A stretch of DNA of 44,188 nucleotides from Planctomycetota bacterium (GTDB taxonomy: Bacteria; Planctomycetota; Phycisphaerae; Phycisphaerales; SM1A02). The notes under the pieces are model-generated. The model searched no databases, was not told the DNA's origin, and saw only the letters and a program-made list of their open reading frames with translations. The position numbers and the translations under genes were made by a program. The stretch spans positions 1-44,188 of the forward strand of contig VGXR01000016.1 of the NCBI GenBank assembly GCA_016873255.1, read 5' to 3'. The first letter of the stretch is position 1; each line of letters opens with the position of its first letter. Positions 1-8,911 of the stretch are shown here, in pieces.

Positions 1-60
1 CCTCGGGTTCCGCCGCCTCAGGTTCCGCCGCCTCGGGTTCCGCCGCCTCAGGTTCCGCCG
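1..60 (+). repeat. 15-bp tandem repeat coding SGSAA linker
   Basis: Four near-identical 15-bp units (CCTCGGGTTCCGCCG or CCTCAGGTTCCGCCG) run from the window edge. The period is a multiple of three and the array is in frame with the LysM gene, so it encodes Ser-Gly-Ser-Ala-Ala pentapeptides: a low-complexity linker before the LysM domain. More copies may lie outside the window. Confidence 0.85.
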
Positions 61-281
61 GGTCCGGGACCGCTGCGACCACGGAGACCATGAAGTCCTC
101 GGGCGGCAACACCTACACGGTGCAGCGTGGCGACACCCTGTACGGGATCGCCCGCAAGGTGTACGGCGCATCCTCGGATGCCGACATCCGGCGCATCGTC
201 GAGGCCAACGGTGGCCAGCTCAAGAGCAAGGACACCCCCCTCAAGCCGGGCATGAAGCTTGCCGTGCCGGCCAAGCGCTGA
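1..281 (+). CDS. LysM-domain protein, C-terminal part
   Basis: Only the 3' end is present; the frame is open from base 3, so the true start lies upstream. The visible protein is a Ser/Gly/Ala repeat linker (SGSAA units) followed by one C-terminal LysM domain of about 50 residues: YTVQRGDTLYGIARKVYG, an Ile-Val-Glu-Ala-Asn helix, and the closing LKPGMKLAVP. LysM binds the glycan backbone of peptidoglycan, so the whole protein is probably a cell-envelope protein; what lies N-terminal cannot be seen. It ends in AKR-TGA. The next gene is 178 bp away on the same strand. Confidence 0.85.
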   Translation, partial: SGSAASGSAASGSAASGSAGSGTAATTETMKSSGGNTYTVQRGDTLYGIARKVYGASSDADIRRIVEANGGQLKSKDTPLKPGMKLAVPAKR

Positions 282-386
282 CACGCGTTATCGGTCGCCA
301 AAGACTTCTTCGCAGCAATCGCGAAGGGTTTCTTGATTCCTCGCACCGCTTTCCCGCGAATGCCGTACAGAATCTGTTCACCTGCG

Positions 387-411
387 GGCACGGCGCCGTT
401 CGGGCCGTGCC
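387..411 (+). terminator. hairpin between LysM gene and metalloprotease
   Basis: An 8-bp perfect stem (GGCACGGC / GCCGTGCC) encloses a 9-nt loop. No T-run follows, so this could be a weak or factor-assisted terminator of the LysM gene, or a leader structure of the downstream protease gene. Confidence 0.35.
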
Positions 412-459
412 GGTGGTGCCTGTGATCCGTCGCACCCCACCTTTCGAGACCACATCCCC

Positions 460-1968
460 ATGATCCAGACCAGCATCCGGCCGCTTGCCTCCGTCGCGCT
501 GCTCGCCTCTGCGTCCGGGCTGCTCGCTGTGTTCGGTCCCGGCGGGCAGACGGCCGCCCTGCAGGCCGCACGCACATCGGCGGGTTCCGCCGACCGCATC
601 CAGTTCGGGCTTGAGCCCACCTGCATGTCGGAGATCCCCGGCGTTCCGGTGTCGGTGTGCTTCGTGCCGAATGCGTCGCCGGCGGAGGTGGAGCAGGTGA
701 TCAAGTCGATGCGTGCCACCTGGGCCGCCGACCTGGCCGCGCGCGATGCCGAGGCCGAGGGCGGCGCCGCCTACGAACTGGGCACGCGCTGGAACATCAA
801 CGGCAGCTCGGCGCAGGGCGCCCCCGTGACGCTCCGCTGGTCCATGCCCGCCGACGGCCTGTCCATCCCCGACGGCTTGTCCGGCGGCGCGGCAAGCCCC
901 AACAACCTCAACGCCACATTCACCACCAAGTTCGGCAGCGTCGAGGCGGGCAAGAACCTGGTCCGCCAGGTGTTCGCGCGCTGGAGCGAGCTGTCGGGCG
1001 TGACCTACACCGAGGTCACCGACGACAACGCCGTGTGGGGCTCGTCCGGCGGCACCACGCGCGGGGACATCCGCATCGTCGGCCGCACCTTCGGGTCCTC
1101 CGGCGTGCTGGCCTACAACTACTTTCCCAACAACGGCGACATGGTCATCGTGACCAGCAACAGCGGGTTCTGGTCCACCACCAACAACAACCGCTACTTC
1201 CGCAACATCATTGCCCACGAGCACGGCCACGGCCTCGGCTTCGAACATGTCTGCCCGATCAACCAGACCAAGCTGATGGAGCCGACCATCTCGACCGCCT
1301 TCGATGGGCCGCAGAACGACGACATCCGCTGCGTGCAGCGTGCCTACGGCGACAACTACGAGCCCAACGACACCATGGCCGCGGGCAACACCACGGTGAT
1401 CACGGGCGCAGGCATCGTGTCGAAGTCGGACTGCTCGATCGACGACAACCTCGACATCGACTTCTACCGCTTCAGCGCCACGGCAAACTCCACGATCTCC
1501 GTCACCGTCGCCCCGGTCGGGCCCACCACCTACCTATCGGGCCCGCAGAACACCAACGGCAGCTGCTCGGCGGGCACTTCCGTGAGCCCGCGCCTGGTGC
1601 ACGACCTCAACGTGCAGGTCGTCCGCGGCTCCACCGGGGCAACCGTGGTGGCCACCGCGGCCGCTACGGCGGCCGGGGGTGCCGAGACCCTCACCAGCAT
1701 CCTGCTGCCGGCGGCGGACACCTACGCGGTGCGCGTGTACCCGTCCTCTGCGTCCGACGACGTGCAGGTCTATTCCATCACCGTCACCCTCAACCTGGCG
1801 CCCGTGCGCCCGACCGACGTGAACGGGGACGGAATCGTCGACGGTGCCGACCTTGGCATCCTCCTTGGGACGTGGGGGCCCGTGGCCTGCGGGTCCATCT
1901 ACGACTTCACCGGCGACTGCCGGGTGGACGGTGCGGACCTCGGCATCCTGCTCGGCGACTGGGGTTGA
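460..1968 (+). CDS. secreted matrixin-like zinc metalloprotease with dockerin-like tail
   Basis: The 502-residue protein opens with an Ala/Leu-rich signal-like segment (residues 1-35). The catalytic motif HEHGHGLGFEH (253-263) is the metzincin HExxHxxGxxH pattern, giving zinc ligands His253, His257 and His263 and catalytic Glu254; KLMEP (Met273) fits the downstream Met-turn. The preceding region (about 125-250) has matrixin-like strands. A beta-rich domain (about 295-450), perhaps a PPC-type domain, follows, then a tandem Ca-loop tail at 453-502 (DVNGDGIVDGADLGILLGTW and a second copy). The same tail ends the gene at 12842-14395. Secretion and proteolysis are inferred from these motifs; the substrate is unknown. 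No convincing ribosome-binding site precedes the ATG. Confidence 0.85.
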   Translation: MIQTSIRPLASVALLASASGLLAVFGPGGQTAALQAARTSAGSADRIQFGLEPTCMSEIPGVPVSVCFVPNASPAEVEQVIKSMRATWAADLAARDAEAEGGAAYELGTRWNINGSSAQGAPVTLRWSMPADGLSIPDGLSGGAASPNNLNATFTTKFGSVEAGKNLVRQVFARWSELSGVTYTEVTDDNAVWGSSGGTTRGDIRIVGRTFGSSGVLAYNYFPNNGDMVIVTSNSGFWSTTNNNRYFRNIIAHEHGHGLGFEHVCPINQTKLMEPTISTAFDGPQNDDIRCVQRAYGDNYEPNDTMAAGNTTVITGAGIVSKSDCSIDDNLDIDFYRFSATANSTISVTVAPVGPTTYLSGPQNTNGSCSAGTSVSPRLVHDLNVQVVRGSTGATVVATAAATAAGGAETLTSILLPAADTYAVRVYPSSASDDVQVYSITVTLNLAPVRPTDVNGDGIVDGADLGILLGTWGPVACGSIYDFTGDCRVDGADLGILLGDWG

Positions 1969-2019
1969 GTTCCAGGGTGCCTCCCGCACGAATCCGTCGC
2001 GGAGAGCCAGCGAATCCAC

Positions 2020-2049
2020 GCGGCCGGCGTCCCTCGGGGCGCCGGCCGC
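2020..2049 (+). terminator. strong hairpin after metalloprotease
   Basis: A perfect 10-bp stem (GCGGCCGGCG / CGCCGGCCGC) with a TCCCTCGGGG loop, which can pair further inside, lies 52 bp past the protease stop and 10 bp before the next start codon. There is no T-tract. It is either a terminator or a structure shaping translation of the deacetylase gene. Confidence 0.5.
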
Positions 2050-2058
2050 CTCGCTTCC

Positions 2059-2961
2059 ATGCGCGTCCACTTCCATGACGACTACGTGGTGCCGCTGCCG
2101 GAAGGGCACGCCTTCCCGATGCGGAAGTTCCGGATCCTCCGGGACATCCTCCTGCGCGAGGGCCTGGTGCACGCCGAGGACGTCGTGGCCCCGCCCGAGG
2201 CGCCCTGGGAACTCCTGTCGCTCGCGCATTCGGCCGACTACCTGGCCAGCCTCCGTGACGGCACGCTCTCGCCGGAGGCGGTTCGTCGGCTCGGGCTGCC
2301 GTGGAGCCCGGCCCTGGTCGTGCGCAGCCGGCGCGCCACCATGGGCACCCTGATGGCGGCCCAGGCCGCGCTCGAGCAGGGCATCGCCGCAAACCTCGCC
2401 GGCGGCACGCACCACGCCCGGCACGGGCACGGTGAGGGGTACTGCGTGATCAACGACGTGGTCGTCGCCCTCCGGGCCCTCGCGCGCACCGGGCGTGCCT
2501 CGCGCGCGCTGGTGATCGACCTCGATGTCCACCACGGCAACGGCAACGCCGAGCTGCTGGCCGCCGACCCGGGCGCGTTCACGTTCTCGATGCACGGCGC
2601 ACGCAACTACCCGCTGCAGCGCCCGCCCTCGAGCCTCGACATCGAGCTGCCCGACGGCACGGGCGACGACCAATACCTCGCCGCGCTCGACGCCCACCTC
2701 GGGACCTGCTTCGACCGCGCGCGCCCGCAGGTGGCCTTCTACCTTGCGGGCGTCGACGTGGTCGCCGGCGACCGGTTCGGGCGCCTCGCGCTGAGCCGCG
2801 ACGGCCTTGCCGCGCGCGACCGCCGCGTGCTCGAGGCGGCGTCGCGACGGGGCGTTCCGCTCGTCCTCGTGCTCGCGGGCGGCTACGCCCGCAGCGCAGA
2901 GGACACGGCGGACCTCCACGCGCAGGTGCACCGCCAGGCCCACGCGCTCGGCCTCGGCTGA
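2059..2961 (+). CDS. histone deacetylase family (AcuC-like) amidohydrolase
   Basis: This is a 300-residue zinc deacetylase of the arginase/deacetylase fold. GGTHHA (115-120) holds the catalytic His pair 118/119, and DLDVHHGNGN (154-163) carries zinc ligands Asp and His. The Asp in AGVDVVAGDRFGRL matches the third zinc ligand. The N-terminus (FHDDYVVPLPEGHAFPMRK) matches the bacterial short class seen in AcuC-like proteins. In the family the reaction is hydrolysis of an acetyl group from lysine or a polyamine; the substrate here cannot be told. It is cytoplasmic, with no signal peptide. It lies 90 bp after the protease gene with a stable hairpin between them and no obvious Shine-Dalgarno, and it converges on smc with a 19-bp gap. 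Confidence 0.9.
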   Translation: MRVHFHDDYVVPLPEGHAFPMRKFRILRDILLREGLVHAEDVVAPPEAPWELLSLAHSADYLASLRDGTLSPEAVRRLGLPWSPALVVRSRRATMGTLMAAQAALEQGIAANLAGGTHHARHGHGEGYCVINDVVVALRALARTGRASRALVIDLDVHHGNGNAELLAADPGAFTFSMHGARNYPLQRPPSSLDIELPDGTGDDQYLAALDAHLGTCFDRARPQVAFYLAGVDVVAGDRFGRLALSRDGLAARDRRVLEAASRRGVPLVLVLAGGYARSAEDTADLHAQVHRQAHALGLG

Positions 2962-2980
2962 CGAGGTGCCGGATCGCGGG

Positions 2981-5900
2981 TCAGTTGCTCTCCCACGCCC
3001 CGGCAAGCGCATCCGACGGCCGGACGCGCGAGGACCGATCGCCGCCGTCGCCGGCCTCCGCCGCGATGGCGCCGTCCTTGCCGACCTGCTCGAACCGCAC
3101 GTTGACGCGCCGCGACACGCCGCGCTGCGGCATGGTCACGCCGTACAGCTGGTCGCACGCCTGCATGGTGCGCTTGTGGTGCGTGATGACGATGAAGTGG
3201 CTGCGATCGAGGAACTCGTGCAGCACCCCGCAGAAGCGTTCGACGTTGGCCTCGTCGAGCGCCGCATCGACCTCGTCGAGGAGGCAGAACGGGCTCGGCT
3301 TGCTCTGGAAGATGCTGAGGAGCAGGGCCACCGCGGTCATGGTCTTCTCGCCGCCGGAGAGCTGGCTGATGAGGCGCGGCTCCTTTCCGGGCGGCTTGGC
3401 GCGGATCTCCACGCCGGACTCGAGGATGTCGACCTCGCCCGTCTCCTCGTCGGGCACCAGGAACAGGTCTGCGCTGCCGCCTCCGAAGAGCCGGCGGAAC
3501 ATGCCGCCGTTGCCGGCGAAGTTCTCGCGGACCGTGTTGAACACCTGCTCGAAGCGGACGCGCGTGACCGCGTCGAGCTGCACGATCAGCTCGCCGAGCT
3601 GCCGGGTGGCGGCGTCGATGTCGGCCACCTGCCGCACCAGCTCCTCGTTCCGCTGCTCGAGCTGGCCCTCCTCGTCGATGGCGTCGAGGTTGACGTTGCC
3701 GAGCGCGCGGATCTCGTCCTTGATCGAGGCCAGTTCCCTCTCGGCCGCACCGCGGTCCGTGGCCTCCCATCCCGGCAGGGCCCGCGCCGCCAGGTAAGGC
3801 TCGTAGCCCGCGCCGAGGTCAAGCTCCAGTTCCGCGAGCGTCGATTCCTCGAGCGCCTCGCGCTTGATCTCCACCTCGCGTCGGCCGAGTTCCACGCTGT
3901 TCCAGTTGCGTTCCAGGATCTGTGCCTGCCCGCGGGCGATGCGCAGCGCCTCGCCGCTCTCGTCCACCGATCGCTGCGCGGCCTCGACCGCCCGCGCCGC
4001 GTCCTCGAGCGTGCCGGCGAGGCCCTCGAGCTCGGCCTTGGCGTGCTGCATGGCCGTGGCGGCCTCGGCGATCGTCGATTCGTAGCGCTCGAGCTGCTGC
4101 CGGCGCCGGTCGGCCTGCTCGGCCGCGCCGGCGCGCTGCCGCTGCCGCTCGTCTCGCGCAAGCTCCGCCGAGCGCCGCTCGCGCCGCAGCGCCTCCAGCG
4201 CCGCCGTGCGCTCGGAGCTTGCGATCCGGGCGTTGGCGAGCGCCTCGGAGGCGGCCTCCGCCTTGGCCTGCGCCTTCACGGCCGCGGCCTCGGCCACGGC
4301 TCGCTGTCCCTGCAGGGCCTCCAGCACCGCGCGACCGCGCCCGAGCCGTGCATCCACCTCGTCGCGCTCGCCCGAGAGGGACGCGGCACGCCGGTCGAGC
4401 TCCTCGGTCTCCGCGGCAAGCGTGGACTGCTCGTGCTCCACCCGCTGGATCAGCTGGTCGCATCGGTCGCGCTGGTACTGGGCGTCGACCGCGTCGCGCC
4501 GCACGGCGGCAAGGCGGTCCTCCAGCTCGCGGTGGCGCTGGCGTGCCTCGTCGCTGCGGGCGAGCAGGGCGGCCGACTCCCCTTCGAGGAGCTCCATCTC
4601 CACCCCGAGCGCGCTGAGCCGCTGCACCAGCTGGGCCAGTTCCGCGCGCCGCGCGAGCAGGCCTTCGCCGGATCCCGTGCCGGTGGGCGTGCCCACGGTC
4701 AGGCGCCCGAAGGCATCGACCAGGGCGCCATCGCGCGTCACGATGCGCGCACCCGCATGGGTCGCCCCGGCCGCCGCGACCGCGACGTCGAGGCTGTCGG
4801 CAACCCACGTGTCCGCGAGCAGTCGCTCGACGATCGGGCCGGCCGCATCGCGCACCCGCACCATGGGGGCGATGGGCGAGATTCCGGCCGCCGACGGGCG
4901 GTGGGACGCGACCGCGCCGCGGATGTCGGCGGGTGCCATCGTCACGCGGCCGCGGACGCCGGCGCACGCCGCCGCCACCTCGAGCACGCGGTTGCCGCCG
5001 TCCACGACCAGCAGCTCCAGGTCACGCCCGAGGGCCGCCTCCGCCGCCGCCGCATCGGCCATGTCCGTCTCGATCCAGTCGCCGAGGATGCCGAGCACCG
5101 CCGGGAACCGGGAGCGATCGCCGACCACCTCCCGCACGGCCTCGTCGACGCCCTCTCGCGCGCGCTGCATCTCCCCGAGGAGGCGGCTGCGGCTCTCCGC
5201 CGCCGTGCGCTCGTCGCGCAGCTCCGTCAGGCGCCGAGCGAGCGCCGCATGCCGGTCACCCAGGCTCGCGGCATCGGCGATGTGCACGTGCACCTCGCCC
5301 TCGAGGCGCATCGCCTCGTCGAGCGCCACCGAGCGGCGCACCACGTGGTGGTTGCGCGCCGCCCGCTGCGCATCGAGCTCCACCCGGAACGGCTCGCGCC
5401 GGCGCTCGATGCGCGCGCGCTGCTCGCCGATCCCGCGCTCGCGTTCCTCGATGGACGCGGCATGCGCGGCGATGCGCGCGATGTCGCGGTCCGCGGCGAC
5501 GGCCTGGTCGCGCACGCGGTCGGTGGTGCCGCGTGCCTGCTGCGCCGCCTCCGCGGTGCGGGCGCGCGCGTCGGAGGCGAGCATCACGGCCCGCTCGGCC
5601 TCGTTGGCGGCCTCGGCCGCCGCGGCCACCCGGTCGGCAGCGTCCTCGATGGAGGCACCCAGCTCCGCGATCCGTGCATCCAGCGCGGAGAGGTGCGATG
5701 CGTCCGACGCCGCCTGCTCGCGCACCTCCGAGAGTCCGCGCTCGGCCATCTCGGTGCGCTGCTGCGCCTGGCGCTCGGTGCCGATGGCCTCGATCCGCCG
5801 CTGCTCCAGCGCGCGCTGGCGATCGTGAGATGCCTGCCGCTCCGCGGTTGCCTGGTTGTGGCGCTCCTCGAGGAGCACCATCGCCGCCGCCAGCTCGCGC

Positions 5901-6799
5901 CGGTCGGCGTCCAGCGCCGCCAGCTGGCTGGTCAGGCCGGAAAGCTGCTCGCGATGCTCGTGGAACTGGTCGAACGCAACGGCCTCGCGCAGCGTCCGCC
6001 GCCGCGCGTCCAGCCCCTGGAACCTGCGCGCCTTCTCCGCCTGTCCCTTGACGATCCGGAGCCGGCGCTCCGTGGATGCCAGCTGCTCGCGCACCAGCAC
6101 CAGGTTCTTCTCGGCGTTCTCCAGCTTGCGCTGCGCCTCCACCTTGCGGCTGCGGAACTTGGCGACGCCCGCCGCCTCCTCCAGGATGCCGCGCCGCTCC
6201 ATCGGTGCCGCGCGCAGCATGGCATCGACCTTGCCCTGCTCGATGATCGAGTAGGCGTCGTTGCCGATGCCGGTGTCGAGGAACAGCTCCTTGATGTCGC
6301 GCAGCCGGACCTTGCGGCCGTTGATCAGGTACTCGCTGCGGCCGTCGGCGTACAGCCGGCGCGTGACCTCAACCTCGTCGGTGTCGACGGGCAGCCCGCG
6401 GTGACGGACCGCATGCCGGTTGACGGCCGCGGACGCATCCGCGCCCTCCTCGTCGATGTGGTCGGCGGGCGCATCCACCTCGGCCTCGAGCACCGCGGGG
6501 GCAGGGGCCAGCCGTGCCTGCTCCTCGGCCGAGCGCACCGGGTTCTCGAACGCAAGGGTGACGCTGGCCATCCCCAATGGCTTGCGCGAGGCGCTCCCCG
6601 CGAAGATCACGTCCATCATGGCGCCGCCGCGGAGGCTCTTGGCGCTGCGCTCGCCGAGCACCCACTTGATGGCATCGACGACGTTGGACTTGCCGCAGCC
6701 GTTCGGTCCGACGATGCCGATGATCGGCGAGTCGAACCGGAACTCGGTGGTGTCGGCGAAGCTCTTGAATCCGCTCAGAACGAGGCGGGACAGACGCAC
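2981..6799 (-). CDS. smc: chromosome segregation ATPase SMC
   Basis: A full-length, 1272-residue SMC protein. The N-terminal head carries Walker A GPNGCGKS (31-38). Two long Ala/Glu/Arg-rich coiled-coil arms flank a hinge around residues 550-700 ([15 protein letters not shown] onward). The C-terminal head has the signature LSGGEK (about 1147) and Walker [12 protein letters not shown] (about 1172-1182). SMC dimers, with ScpA/ScpB (not in this window), compact and organise the chromosome. The start is GTG at 6799 with a strong AGGAGG five to six bases upstream. Between FENP and the strand [20 protein letters not shown] there is an acidic/Ala-rich insert of roughly 40 residues that I do not expect in standard SMC heads. 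The C-terminus also extends past the head. Confidence 0.97.
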   Translation of the reverse strand: MRLSRLVLSGFKSFADTTEFRFDSPIIGIVGPNGCGKSNVVDAIKWVLGERSAKSLRGGAMMDVIFAGSASRKPLGMASVTLAFENPVRSAEEQARLAPAPAVLEAEVDAPADHIDEEGADASAAVNRHAVRHRGLPVDTDEVEVTRRLYADGRSEYLINGRKVRLRDIKELFLDTGIGNDAYSIIEQGKVDAMLRAAPMERRGILEEAAGVAKFRSRKVEAQRKLENAEKNLVLVREQLASTERRLRIVKGQAEKARRFQGLDARRRTLREAVAFDQFHEHREQLSGLTSQLAALDADRRELAAAMVLLEERHNQATAERQASHDRQRALEQRRIEAIGTERQAQQRTEMAERGLSEVREQAASDASHLSALDARIAELGASIEDAADRVAAAAEAANEAERAVMLASDARARTAEAAQQARGTTDRVRDQAVAADRDIARIAAHAASIEERERGIGEQRARIERRREPFRVELDAQRAARNHHVVRRSVALDEAMRLEGEVHVHIADAASLGDRHAALARRLTELRDERTAAESRSRLLGEMQRAREGVDEAVREVVGDRSRFPAVLGILGDWIETDMADAAAAEAALGRDLELLVVDGGNRVLEVAAACAGVRGRVTMAPADIRGAVASHRPSAAGISPIAPMVRVRDAAGPIVERLLADTWVADSLDVAVAAAGATHAGARIVTRDGALVDAFGRLTVGTPTGTGSGEGLLARRAELAQLVQRLSALGVEMELLEGESAALLARSDEARQRHRELEDRLAAVRRDAVDAQYQRDRCDQLIQRVEHEQSTLAAETEELDRRAASLSGERDEVDARLGRGRAVLEALQGQRAVAEAAAVKAQAKAEAASEALANARIASSERTAALEALRRERRSAELARDERQRQRAGAAEQADRRRQQLERYESTIAEAATAMQHAKAELEGLAGTLEDAARAVEAAQRSVDESGEALRIARGQAQILERNWNSVELGRREVEIKREALEESTLAELELDLGAGYEPYLAARALPGWEATDRGAAERELASIKDEIRALGNVNLDAIDEEGQLEQRNEELVRQVADIDAATRQLGELIVQLDAVTRVRFEQVFNTVRENFAGNGGMFRRLFGGGSADLFLVPDEETGEVDILESGVEIRAKPPGKEPRLISQLSGGEKTMTAVALLLSIFQSKPSPFCLLDEVDAALDEANVERFCGVLHEFLDRSHFIVITHHKRTMQACDQLYGVTMPQRGVSRRVNVRFEQVGKDGAIAAEAGDGGDRSSRVRPSDALAGAWESN

Positions 6800-6888
6800 G
6801 GGGACCTCCTGTCGGTCGCTGCACGGGCCCTTCCTGGGACCGCGGCTCGGGAATGCACTTCGGAGGGGCCCCGAGCAGGACCCGTCCG

Positions 6889-8787
6889 TCAGCGTGGGAC
6901 AGTATCCCTCCGCGGCTTTGCGGCATCAAGTCCCGACCCCACGGACGCCCCCTCAAGCCCGCTGGTCCGGGACGTCCCCACCTCCGAGAGGCTCTTCGGG
7001 GCCTCCTCCTCGTTGGGGGTGTCGCCTTCGGGCCGGAACTCCGGGCGGAGGCCCTTCTCGTGGCGGTCGTCGCGGAGCACCTCCGCGAGGATCCGGTCCT
7101 GCTCGGCGCGGAAGTCGCTGTCGATGTACTTCATGCGCCAGAGCTCGTGGAGCGCGCTGATGGACTCGCTGTACGAGAAGTTCAGGCCCGTCTCGGGCCG
7201 GTCCGGGGTGGGGCGGCGGGCGAAGTACCCGATCAGCGACCCGAGGTCCGGCTTCACGCGGTCGACCGTGGCAGGCAGGTCGGCCCGCTCCCGGTAGAAG
7301 ACCTCGAGGAACTTGTCGCCCTCGTCGGCCTTGACGATCAGGCGGCCGTCCCAGGTGTAGAGCGTCATCGGCACCTTGACCGAGAGTCCCTCCCCGAAGA
7401 CCACCACGCGCGGCTGCCCGCTCTGCGCCACGTAGATCATCCGGTGCTTGCTGGGGACGATGTTGAGGACGAACTTCCGCCCCATCTCCATCGCGATGAT
7501 GTGCGGGTCCCGCCGCTTGTCGAGGGCCTCGAAGGCCGACAGGCGGATCTCCACGTCGGGGTCGTCGAGCAGCTCGCGCAGGCCCAGCTCGATCTCGGCG
7601 TTGGTGCCGATGCGGCCGAGCAGATTGATGGCCTCGGTGCGGATCGTGAGCGAGTCGCTCTTGCGCGCCAGCTCCAGGAGCGGCGGCACGGCCAGCTGGT
7701 CGTCCAGCTTGCTGCCGGCATTCAGCGCCGCGAACCGCGGCTGCTCCTCGGGGTACTCGTAGAGGTCCTGGATCATCGGCAGGGCGCGCTTGCCGAGCGC
7801 CTGCCAGCGCCACGCCGCCGCGCCCGCCGCGCCGGGGTTGGCAAGCAGCGACCGGCGGATGGCCATGGCCGTCTGCTCCGGGTTCTCGACGTTGAGCGGC
7901 GTGTGCCGGATCAGTTCCGCGAACTCCCCGGTCCGCTTGCGGAACGAGGGCGGCACGGTCAGGTCGATGGTCTCGGCGCTGCGGCCGTGCGCGGTCTCCT
8001 CCTTCTGGCGCGACTCGCGCGGGAAGAGCGTGTTGATGGTGTTCTGGATGGTCTCCGCGCGCGAGTGGCTGGGCGTCATCAGCCGCAGCTTCAGCGGCAT
8101 GTCCTTGTTGACGTGCCCGCCGTCGAGCACGCGGCCGCTGGTGCGGTTGATCGAGTCCCGCTGCGTCGCGTTGGGCTCGACGAACGGGTTGATGACCACG
8201 GGCCCCGCACCCTCTGCCAGCGGGAAGGGCTGGCGGCTCCCGGTGAAGAGCGGGCCGGGACGGAGGTCGGCGATCAGGAGGCGCCCGCCCTCGAGGCTGG
8301 TCGTGGACGTGCCGGGGGCCGTGGTCACGCGGACGTCGAACTTCGACCCCTTGGGCGCACCCGGCGGGATCACGCCCTCGACGATCACCACCGCGGAGTC
8401 GCCCGAGTTGAGGAGGTCCTGGGGGCTGAGCTTCGGTGCCCCGGGCTGGCCGCTTCCGAAGCCCCGCTTGGCCAGCTCCTGCGTCAGGAACGCGCGGACG
8501 TCGGAGGGCATCTGGCGGCTTCCCGTCTCGCGAAGCCCCACCACGATGCCGTAGCCGCGGACGACCACCGGGTCGAACCCCACGAGCCCGGTCTCCGATG
8601 CCACCGTCCCGCGCATGATCGGGTCGATGTCGAGGGAGTCCACCTTCACGGCGCTGCGGTCGACCGAGCCCTTCTCGAGGTTCGGCGCCGCGCGCTCGAC
8701 CATCATGTCCGAGCACGCGGCCAGCAGCATGGCCGTGGCCATGCCGGCGAGCGTGCGGAGGCAGGAGGTTGGGCCGAGGGAGTTCAT
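6889..8787 (-). CDS. FlgI-like (P-ring family) lipoprotein with HEAT-like repeats
   Basis: A 632-residue protein with a lipoprotein signal: hydrophobic stretch then LLAAC, with the lipidated Cys at 25 and Ser at +2. Residues about 50-290 resemble flagellar P-ring protein Flg[17 protein letters not shown] near the start, a [21 protein letters not shown] strand block, then SLEGGRLL and a GRVLDGG segment. From about 330 to 470 there are helical HEAT-like repeats (for example [16 protein letters not shown]). The rest (to 632) is unassigned. Classical FlgI is about 370 residues, secreted but not lipidated, and lacks HEAT repeats. No other flagellar gene is visible, so a P-ring role is uncertain; an outer-membrane ring or scaffold is possible. 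The start lies only 14 nt after tRNA-Val, suggesting co-transcription with it. Confidence 0.7.
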   Translation of the reverse strand: MNSLGPTSCLRTLAGMATAMLLAACSDMMVERAAPNLEKGSVDRSAVKVDSLDIDPIMRGTVASETGLVGFDPVVVRGYGIVVGLRETGSRQMPSDVRAFLTQELAKRGFGSGQPGAPKLSPQDLLNSGDSAVVIVEGVIPPGAPKGSKFDVRVTTAPGTSTTSLEGGRLLIADLRPGPLFTGSRQPFPLAEGAGPVVINPFVEPNATQRDSINRTSGRVLDGGHVNKDMPLKLRLMTPSHSRAETIQNTINTLFPRESRQKEETAHGRSAETIDLTVPPSFRKRTGEFAELIRHTPLNVENPEQTAMAIRRSLLANPGAAGAAAWRWQALGKRALPMIQDLYEYPEEQPRFAALNAGSKLDDQLAVPPLLELARKSDSLTIRTEAINLLGRIGTNAEIELGLRELLDDPDVEIRLSAFEALDKRRDPHIIAMEMGRKFVLNIVPSKHRMIYVAQSGQPRVVVFGEGLSVKVPMTLYTWDGRLIVKADEGDKFLEVFYRERADLPATVDRVKPDLGSLIGYFARRPTPDRPETGLNFSYSESISALHELWRMKYIDSDFRAEQDRILAEVLRDDRHEKGLRPEFRPEGDTPNEEEAPKSLSEVGTSRTSGLEGASVGSGLDAAKPRRDTVPR

Positions 8788-8801
8788 CGAAGCCGGGTCA
8801 G

Positions 8802-8874
8802 TGGGCGCTACAGGATTCGAACCTGTGACCCCTGCTGTGTAAAAGCAGCGCTCTCGCCGCTGAGCTAAGCGCCC
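8802..8874 (-). tRNA. tRNA-Val (anticodon TAC)
   Basis: A 73-nt cloverleaf reads on the minus strand: acceptor GGGCGCT/AGCGCCC, D-stem GCTC/GAGC, anticodon stem CTGCT/AGCAG with loop TTTACAC (anticodon TAC), and T-arm ACAGG-TTCGAAT-CCTGT. The discriminator is A; CCA is not encoded. It lies between the FlgI-like gene (14 nt downstream) and divergent hrpA. Confidence 0.97.
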
Positions 8875-8884
8875 AAGTTCCCCA

Positions 8885-8890
8885 AGGATA
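8885..8890 (-). promoter_or_regulatory. -10 element of tRNA-Val promoter
   Basis: TATCCT on the minus strand ends 10 nt before the mature tRNA 5' end, a normal spacing for a start just upstream of the tRNA. No clear -35. It sits back-to-back with the hrpA -10 in a 37-bp divergent gap. Confidence 0.5.
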
Positions 8891-8896
8891 CAGACC

Positions 8897-8902
8897 TACA
8901 AT
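8897..8902 (+). promoter_or_regulatory. -10 element of hrpA promoter
   Basis: TACAAT lies 9 nt before the hrpA GTG start, so the transcript would begin at or a few bases before the start codon. No Shine-Dalgarno is present in between. No clear -35. Confidence 0.45.
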
Positions 8903-8911
8903 CCGCATGCC

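Noticed and set aside
1-281. LysM frame as a complete 63-codon gene from ATG at 90
   Set aside because: The frame is open upstream to the window edge with in-frame SGSAA repeats, so the ATG at 90 is internal.
2807-7297. Very long plus-strand open frame antisense to smc
   Set aside because: High-GC sequence leaves long frames on the opposite strand; its translation shows no family motif, while the minus strand encodes a full SMC with all motifs.
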